Shown: positions 1 to 9,000 of the stretch, piece after piece
How the letters are laid out: each line of letters opens with the position of its first letter
Position numbering within the stretch: position 1 is the stretch's first letter
Assembly: GCA_030849805.1 (NCBI GenBank)
Contig: JASANZ010002000.1
Coordinates: 1-31,750, forward strand
From: Sergeia podlipaevii
Lineage: Eukaryota; Euglenozoa; Kinetoplastea; Trypanosomatida; Trypanosomatidae
Direction of reading: 5' to 3'
DNA length: 31,750 nucleotides
The notes under the pieces: generated by a model
Seen by the model: the letters and a program-made list of their open reading frames with translations, nothing else
Told to the model about the DNA's origin: nothing
Databases searched by the model: none
Translations under genes and position numbers: made by a program

Positions 1-3000
1 CGTCTGCGTAGGGCGTTGCCAGTTCACGTAGACAAAGTGCTCAGCGGGGGGCCCAACAGTGACCTGCAGAGGAGGCAAAGTGGCGAAGTACACCAGCTCA
101 CTCCACAGGCTCCATGTCTGACGAATACTGTCGCTAGATCGCACCTGGATGGAGTACAACGCTTTGGCCTCTAAATGCTTAGCTGTGTAGCTCGTCCTGC
201 TGCCCTTGAAACGCTTGCTAAGTTGGAATGGAATGCCAATACCGTTGATGTCAAGTTGGTACGTGTCGTTGGTGTTCTTGTCGCCCGTGTCGGCCTCGCT
301 GCCGTCGGGGAGCATGAGCGGGCGGAAGTGGCGTCTCCACGAGATGGACGCGCTATCTTCGCCAATGTTTGTCACTTCAATGTGCAACTTGGGCAGGGTG
401 ATAAGATACACAGAGCGGCTCCAACGACCCCACACCTTCTCTACGCTGCAGCGGACATCGACGCGGTACACGCTGTCGGGCCTCAGACCTTGAGCAAGGA
501 AGGTGTTCTCGGTGGGTGAGATAAGCTTATCCACGTGATAGGAGTCGTTGCTAGTGTCCACTGCGGTGCCATCGCGCAGCAGCTCATCGATGCGCACCTG
601 GTAGTTCTGTGTCGGCTTCACAGCGAAGTTCTTGCGTATAGGCAGCGACACGGCGCGCGGGTCACGCTCCCAATGCACACAAAAGAAGTCCTCGCCGATC
701 TTCTCCGCAACGCAGATCATGTCGCGCAGCGTCACGGCGTAGTCGGGCTCACTCCATGCGCCAGGCACCGCGCGTGTGCGCTCGATTGTTTCACGTATCT
801 GGCCATCGTCCGTCGCTGGCTGCACCTGCGGGCAGTCCTTGAGGAACTTCTCAAGCGGTTTGTACCAGCGTCGCACTGAAAGGCGGTAGCGGTGGTTCGA
901 GTGCAGGTCCTTCACCGTGTAGTTACGCTGCTTCGGCTGAATGAAGAAGCTGCGCAGCTCGCGCGGCTCCAGTGCAGCCTCGCCTTCCTCACCAAAGGGT
1001 ACATCCGTGAAGTCGTGCACGGCAAGCTCGTAGCACGTCGTCTCCTCTACCTTGCCGAGCAGCAGCGACTGCAAGCCAGCCGTGTTGGACTTTCTCTGCC
1101 ACACAGCGGCGAAGAAATCCTCGCCAAGGTCCTTGAGCTCGACGGCGAGGAGGTTGTACGTACCTGTCTGCACCGCGCTACTCCATGGACCCCATTCCCC
1201 GTTGCCATAGCACGCACGGACTGCGATGTAGTATACGGTATCTGGACGCAGCGACGGGATGGTGTGGCAGTGCATGTTGCCATCCACTTCCACCGTGTAC
1301 CCTTCGGACTCATCCTCGCGACACACGGAGATCGCGATGGTCTTGATCTCCGTGTGCTCACTACGGTAAACAGGGTGCACTTCTTCAGGGCGGTCAAGCA
1401 ACGGGAAGCGTCGAGCACGTAGCTGACGAGGGCGGGTGGGGTCCTCTGTCGCGGAATCGTCACCAACACCAGGCGCACCGGCTGCGGCGTTTGCAATGTT
1501 GCTCGCATTTGCGGACACCGCTACACCATTGTTACTGATAGCGGTAGAATCCGCCTCATCACGCGGCATCTCTGTTGGAGAGTTGGGTGAAGAACCCGAG
1601 ACGGCAGAGCATTGAAGCGCTGCCCCCGCAGAGGGCGACGGCATGGAGATGGACGATGCGGTCTGGAGCACCTGCTGCACCTCATCTGGCGCCGGCCTCT
1701 CCCACATCAAGCGGACAAAGTCCTCCCCAACGGCCCCCACAGTGGCACTTACGAGCTTCATGGTGTACACGCATCGCTCCTCCGACCACAGACCCCATTC
1801 TCCACGTGCATTAGCTGCACGCACAGTGATAACATAGGCCGTGTTGGGCTGTAGCGAGGCCAGCTCCAGCGAGTGCACATTACCATTGAAGTTCTTCTCC
1901 ATCAACGGTTCAATGCCATGGCTCTTGGCGCAAGACACGCGCATCTGGTACCCAGCGGACTCCTTGCTCCCAATGTGCACAACAGGCACCGCGCTGGAGG
2001 CTGGTGATGTAGCAGTTGCCACTGCCGCCGTCGTCGTCATTGCCTCAACAACAGTACCGCTCGGAGCCGACGTACTTGCCGAGTTATCCGCAGCAGCAGC
2101 AGCAGCAGCGGCAGTTGCTTCCTCCTCCAGTTCTGCCTGAACTGCACGTCCCATCTCCATCGTGCACTGCTCATCGCGGCCCCACACGAGCGAGATACAG
2201 TCCTCAATGATCTGAACCGGGCGTACCAACACTGGCGTCAACGTGGCCATACGCAGCGTGTCGGACCACAAGCTTGTCTGGTGCTTGGCGTTCACAGAGC
2301 GGATGCGGGCGGCGTAGATGCTGTCCAACTTTAGACCCTTCACGTAGTATGAGCTCACAGTTGCCTGCAGCACTGTGGAGAGAGCAAACGGAGCGGCGGC
2401 CTGGGCAACAGTACCCGGTGCAGGGCGGCCAATAGCGCCGGTCCCGCTTGTAGAGCTCTGGCGGTCATCAGCCACACTGGTTACCTCCAACTCATAGGAA
2501 AGCGTCACGTACTCGCCCACAAACACATCCGCCATGTTGAGACGGGGATGCTGACGAGGTGGGTGCCGCACCCATTCAATGTCCACGTACTGCTCGTCAA
2601 TATAGTTGACGGAAAGGTTAATCTTGGGCATCGTGAGGAGCAGCTGCGCCGCGCTCCACATGCCTAGCTGCCCACCCGTAGTTTCACTGAGCACCTCCAC
2701 GGAGTAGAACCGATCAGGTCGCAACGTGCGAATGTCAAATAACTCCACGGACGGATCAAAGCGCTTCACCAATACGTAGCGGCCATCCTCGCGTGTTCCC
2801 TCGAACTCCTTTGGATGCTCGCGAGGAAGATTGGACTGAGTGCGGCGCTGCGTGTCCGCAAAAATGCCCTCCATCTCATCTGCGCTGAAGACATTTACGG
2901 TGCTGCTCGGCGACACGCGATCCGATCGCACGACGCTTGATCTAGACCTCGCGCCAGAACCACTCTGTCCATCTGTTGCAGCGTCACCGTCGCCCTCTAA

Positions 3001-6000
3001 AAACCCACCATCTACTTCCTCCACAACGCTACCATCAGCAGCAGAACTGTTGTGGTCATCGCCGTTGTCGCTGAGCTCCTGCACCCGCAGGTAGCACGAG
3101 ATGGCGTCCACACCATACTGCAGCACGTGCATATCGTTATCGTAGTCGACGCGACGCATCAGGCGACCCCACTGAATGGATGCCCAATTATCGCCAACGT
3201 CTGCGATCACACTGAACATGCCTGGCAGCGTCGCACACGTGCGTGGCGTGCACCACAGACCCCAGTCACCCTTGGCATCCCACTCACGCACGGCGAAGGT
3301 GTACTTCGTGTCAGGGTTGAGGCTGTCGATGCGGAAGGAGTTGCACGTCTTCATCTCCCTCTGCTCTTCAATAGACTCGCCAGTGACAGGGTCATTGTGG
3401 GTGATGCGGACCTGGTAAATCTGCTCCTCCTCCGTGAAGGTTGAAGTCAAGAGCGTGTCGGCGCGGTCTATCGCAGACAGCTTCTTGTTCTCCAGTCTCT
3501 GCCACGCAATATCAACAAAGGCCTCGCCCACGTAGGTGAGCTGCAGCTGAATAAGATTCTGCGTCATAAACTTGAGCGGCTTCGTCCACTGACCCCAGAT
3601 GCCGTGCCCATAATCCGCGCACACAAGACAGACATACATGCTGTTTGGCTTCAGCCCCGTAGCCGTGAATGCCGCCCCACCAGCGTCCGCGGCATCAAGC
3701 GCAATGTAGTGTTCAACAAACTTGCCTGACTCTAGCACAATACGTAGCTGATAACCTAAGATGGATGTGTTGGGGTCCACAGTGAGCGGCACCTTGCCGT
3801 CCACTAGGGATTGGCGGCGCTCTTGCACAGCCAGTTTCGCATCACGCCATTGCCTGAGGCGCTCCACCAGTGCGGTATACTCCTCCGCTGACACCTCCGC
3901 GCGCCTCGCCTCAAGATCCTTCTGTGTGAAGTCCTTAAACTCCTCGCTCAAGGCCAAGTACTCGCCTTGCTGCCGATCCATCGTCGCGGCCGTCGCAGCA
4001 TCCATGCGATGCCAGAAGAGGTTGATGTAGTGCTCGCCAAATCTGCTTTGACTCAGTGTGATGGGGGCGAGCGTATGCAGCAGCACGGACTCACTCCACG
4101 GCTGCCACTCTTCCCGTGTGTTACGCGCACACACGGTAAGCCGGAAGGTTGTGCTTGGTGACAAGTTCCTAATCACCACCTCGTGCACGATGTCCTGCAG
4201 TTGCACATCAATGACGGCACCTTCCGACAAGGCGGCAGTTTCGTCAAACGCGGCGTATCCACCAGCGCCACCGGAGAGACCAGAGTTGTCTCGCCCGTGA
4301 ATCGGTGTGATACTCGTGCCTGGAGCCTCGCTGCCGTTGTACATGGACGCACTCGCCACAGTCATAGCCTTCTTCGTCGCGCGCTTGCCGGCAACGCTAC
4401 CGGCGCCGGCGCCACCGCTATTGGTGCCCCCCAGTCCGCCAGAGTTAACGGAGAGAGTTTCTAACAGTTTCGCCAGGTGTCCCACGCCCACTCCAGCGAC
4501 AGGACCAACATTGCGCACTCTGAGTGCATCGACGCCTTGAATGTATGGGCAGCACGTCATCTCCTTCGCCTGCGCAGCGGTCCTGACACTGCCGTCGTTG
4601 CTTTCCTCAATATCCGCGGCCTGTTCTCCGTCCTCGTTGCCGAAAAGACGGAAATGATAAGCGGTTGCCTCGCTGTCGCCGAGCACCACCTTCTCTGGCC
4701 ACAAGTGCTGGGTCGCCTGGAGGCGCAGCAGTGCGTTGTGTTCGTCGCGGGTCGTCTTATCCACCCACCCGCCTTCGCCAGCGATCATGACACCACTCAT
4801 GTTCGACACTCCAGGGCCCATTTCCCCGTCATCCACACCTCCAGTCAGGACAAAGTCGCCAGTACTTTCCGCGGCCTCCATCTCCTGCATCAAGCGCTTG
4901 AGCTGAAATAAATCACGCCGCTCCCGCTCATCACACCTGCGCTCCGCAGCGGCCCGCTCCGTCGCGAGCACCTCCGCAAAGTCGTTCACGTCCGACACCT
5001 CACGGTGCCACCGCACGACAGCGACGCTCTCGGTGTAGTGCGCCACCGCGGCGCGCATAGGGCAGAGGGTGAGTATGGTGTGCTTGTTGGAGTGCTTGGA
5101 CCAGTGCCCGTTCTCACTGCAGGAGCGCACGCAAATCCAGTACATGTGGTGCTGCTGCAGCCCGGTCACCGCCACGGACATCTCTTCCTTGCCAATGGTC
5201 ATCGTCTGATCAAAGTCACAGGAGATACCCTTGACGATGAGCTCATACTTCTGCACGCTGTAGTCCCCGAGAAGCACCTCTCGCAGAGGTGCCAGGTCAA
5301 TCCCATCGTCTTCCCCTGGAGAGGTGGCGACAGCGCCGAGCACGGCACCACCCGCATCAGAGCATCTTGGCAAGGTAGCCACCCCTACGGTCCGCTCAGT
5401 CGCCACCATATCGTCACTAACAGCAGAACAGGGTCGAGGGTCTTCACAGATAGCCTCATGCGGGTGTTGCATCTTCGCCGCCCAAGTTGGCAGCGGCCGT
5501 GCCCACGATACCACCGCATTTGTCTCGAACACCGACTCCACCGTGACCAGTAGTCGCCCGTTAGTGACAAACTTCGTCACTGGGCTCCACGGACCCCAAG
5601 ATCCACTGTCGCTACGCCCGCGCACGCGCACCTCATAAATGGTGTTGTGCACGAGACTATGGATGTGATAGGACTGTACGTTGGGTTGCAGAGAGACACG
5701 CTTGTTGAGGGCGAAGGCACCCTCGTACTCCGTCACGCCATCGTCTTGCAAACGTAAAATGTTTACTTCGTACTCGCTCACGCGCGGCGCGCTTGTCGAC
5801 ACCGCTAGCTGCGTGTTGCTCTCTTCGGCAACGCGATGCACTCGGCGCCACTCGACCAAGCAGTAGTCCTCTCCGATCTCAACAGGAATAACGCGCAGAG
5901 GTGGAATTGTTTCCAGAAACATCGGCTCCGACTCCGCACCCCAGCTACCATTAATGGCGCGACCTGAGTCATCCACGTGCTGCTCCCGCACCGTCGCAAC

Positions 6001-9000
6001 GTAGCGAGTACCGGGAGTCAAGTTGCCAAGCCGCAGCGACGGCTGAGTCGTCTCGTAGGCGCGCGCGCCATCCACAAGAGGCTCGTCTGCCTCATCAAAC
6101 TGTGCCGCTTCGCTCGCAAGTGGGCGAATCATGACTTGGTAGTTGTGAATATCTGCACTTTCGGGGAAGCACACAAGACTGTCCCCGTGCACTAGCTCTG
6201 TCGTCGGCACAGTCGTAATGCCTTCATCGCCGCCACCCAACGGAGCTCCAAACGCTGCTGCGCTAGACGCATCCGTGACCGCTGCGCCACTCTCCGCTCG
6301 CTGCCCACGTTCCCATGAGAGGCTGATGAACGTCTCGCCGACGGCATCAACGTGCACCTGCAGTAGCGGATAGGTCGCAACCAGCATCAGCGGGCTCCAG
6401 TGGCCCCACTCATCCGCCTTGTTGCGCGCACGCACAGAGACGGCGTAGGTGGAGTTTGGTAGCAGCTCGCCTATACGACGGCTGAACTCGTTTGCATCCG
6501 TGTAGAACTCGCGGTAGTCCTCCGCCTCGGGCTGACCGCCAAAGATGCGCTTGGCCTGCACTCGCACGTGCCACTGGGTGGCGCCTTCATCTTCTCGCAG
6601 TGCATCCGAAGGAAAGCTTTCCTCAAGCACATCGCAATGCTGAGAGCTGTGTTGGCCAGAATGATGGTATCCACCAAAGGTATCTGAATCGAGCGGTGCA
6701 GTGGCGTCGCCGTAGTTGGTCATCTCGTTCTCCTCCTCCTCCTCGTAGTACTCCTCATCTCCGTCAACACTGGCAAGACGCCGCCGGCGATTCTTCGCAC
6801 GCATGTTGTTGTACTGCTGGCCAAGTCGGTGCCACTCAACGTCCATAAAGGTCTCGCCGACGCGCTGCAAGTTCATTGAGACGGCCTTGAGCGTCACGAA
6901 GCGGCGCACGTCAGACCACAGGCCCCACTCTTCGTAGGTGTCCTTGGCGCACACCTCAACAGAGTAAAGAGAAGATAAATTCAGTCCAGAGACGACGCAG
7001 CGCGTCTCGCGGAAGCTCACCGCCTGTGTGGAGACCACCGCTCCATAACGGTCCAGCACACGGACCTGGTAGCCGCTCACTGCACCGTCCACCTGTCGCA
7101 CCTCCACGTCCTCCTCGTCCTCGTCTTCGTTGGGCGGAACGAACTCACCCTGCCACGCCCCACGCTGCCAGTTGACGCGCACATAGTCTTCGCCAATGTC
7201 CACGACATCCAGCTGCAGCTTCGGCAGGGTGCGCACGCGCGTTTCTTCATTCCAGAAGCCCCAGACGCCTTCATAACCCTTCGCGCACATCCACACGCGG
7301 TACTCGGACGAAGGAAGTAAGTTCCTCAGCCGGAACGAGCTCACAGTGGGGCTTAAGTCATACAAGTGAGCCACATCATCGCCCACCCGCTGCACCTTGA
7401 AGCGGAAGCGCTGCACCACGTCGTCCGTCTCCGCCACCACCGCCGACGCCTCCACCTCCAGCTCCTCCTCGCTCGAGTGCTTGGGCAGATGCCTGCGCCA
7501 TTCTACAATAGCGAAGTGCTCGCCAATGCTACCGAACGTGACGCGCAGACGCGGCTTCGTGCGGAACGCACACAATGACCACAAGCCCCACTCTCCAGTC
7601 TCCGCGAACAGCACACGCACACCGACTGTGTAGACCGTATCGGGCTGTAGGCCACGAAAGAAGAGCTTATTGCTGTCTGTCTCCTTTGAATACTGGAAGC
7701 CGCCCGCGCCGGTGATGCGGACTTCACATGCTTTTGCAATCACATTGACGCTCAGCGTCGTATCCGCGTCTGTGATGGCGTCAAGATCGGTCAAGCGCGT
7801 CCATGACACCCATAGCGCGTCTTCTGATACATGTTGGATGTTAATGCCCATGCCTGGTACGGTGCGCACCTTACTCTCCTCACTCCACACGCCCCAATCG
7901 AAGTTGTCGTTGTAAGTTTGCACAGACACGCCATACGTTGTCGCAGGCGCCAGGTCCTCTAGCCGCAGCGTCTTGAAAGAACTTTCAATGGAATAGAGAC
8001 GCTGGTAGGAGCCACCCACCTCGCGCACTCGCACTCGCGACGCACTGATGGTGCCGAGTCCGCACACGACACGCTCAGGCTCTTCTATCTGAGGAGGAAT
8101 CAACTGCACGTGGCGCCGCCACTCAACGTCAATGAAGTTCTCGCCAATGTCCATAAAGGCAACGCACGTGGTAGGCACGGTGGCGAAGAGCATCGACGGT
8201 GCCCACATGCCCCACTCTCCGTTGGCCAGCTTGGAGCGTGCGGACACGCTGTACACGGTGTTCGACTTGAGGTTAGGTACAGTGTGCTCCGTCACCTCAG
8301 TGGAACTGATGATCTCTGTCTGGTACACGAGACGATGGTCGGCTGCATCGGGGGGTAGAGAGCTGTTGTGGTACTTCGGTTTTGCCTGCCCGGACGGACT
8401 GTGGGCAGTCTTGGTAAGAATGGGTGACGTGACACATAGCATCAAGTTGCTGCGCAGCTGGCCAAACGCCACCATCTTGTCCTCCGTCGGCCTGTTCCCG
8501 TCGTCCTCTGGCAGCCTGCGCTGTTGCTCCGGGCGGTTGATGGAGAGACGGCAGAACTCCTCCGAAATGAGGCGTGTCTGCAGCTTCATTGGCCGCATCG
8601 TCAGGCACCACAGCGGCGTGCTCCACAGGCCCCACTCCTCGTCGTTGTAGTGTGCCTTGAGCTCCACGCAATAGTACGTGTCAGAACGAAGACCCGAAAT
8701 CCTGTAAGGGCAGTCGCTGTCGCTGAGAAAAGTCTCCAAATGCACCCCCGTCGTGTTATTGTAAACACGCAAGTGGTAGGAAGTGACGACACCGCGTCCG
8801 GTAGGGTAGTGGCTCGGGTTCGGCACGCGGCGGCGCTCCCAGTTGATCACGGCGTAGTCCTCTGCCACCTCGATTGCGCGAGTCAGAATAGTGCCGCGTG
8901 TCAAAATATGCACGGGCGGGCTCCACAGGCCCCAGCATCCACTTCGGCCACAGACGCGCAGCTGGATAGTGTAGGCAGAAGCAGGGGATAGGCCGTAGAG

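Noticed and set aside
892..1422. Plus-strand 176-aa frame (and similar ones, e.g. 5005-5553 and 8132-8650)
   Set aside because: They lie antisense to the FN3 gene, have no recognisable domain, and follow from its high third-position GC content.
1047..1508. 153-aa minus-strand frame near the left end, which could suggest a break in the FN3 gene
   Set aside because: It is an out-of-frame shadow. The correct frame reads through this region without a stop and gives proper FN3 blocks (LGEDFFAAVWQRK, WGPWS).
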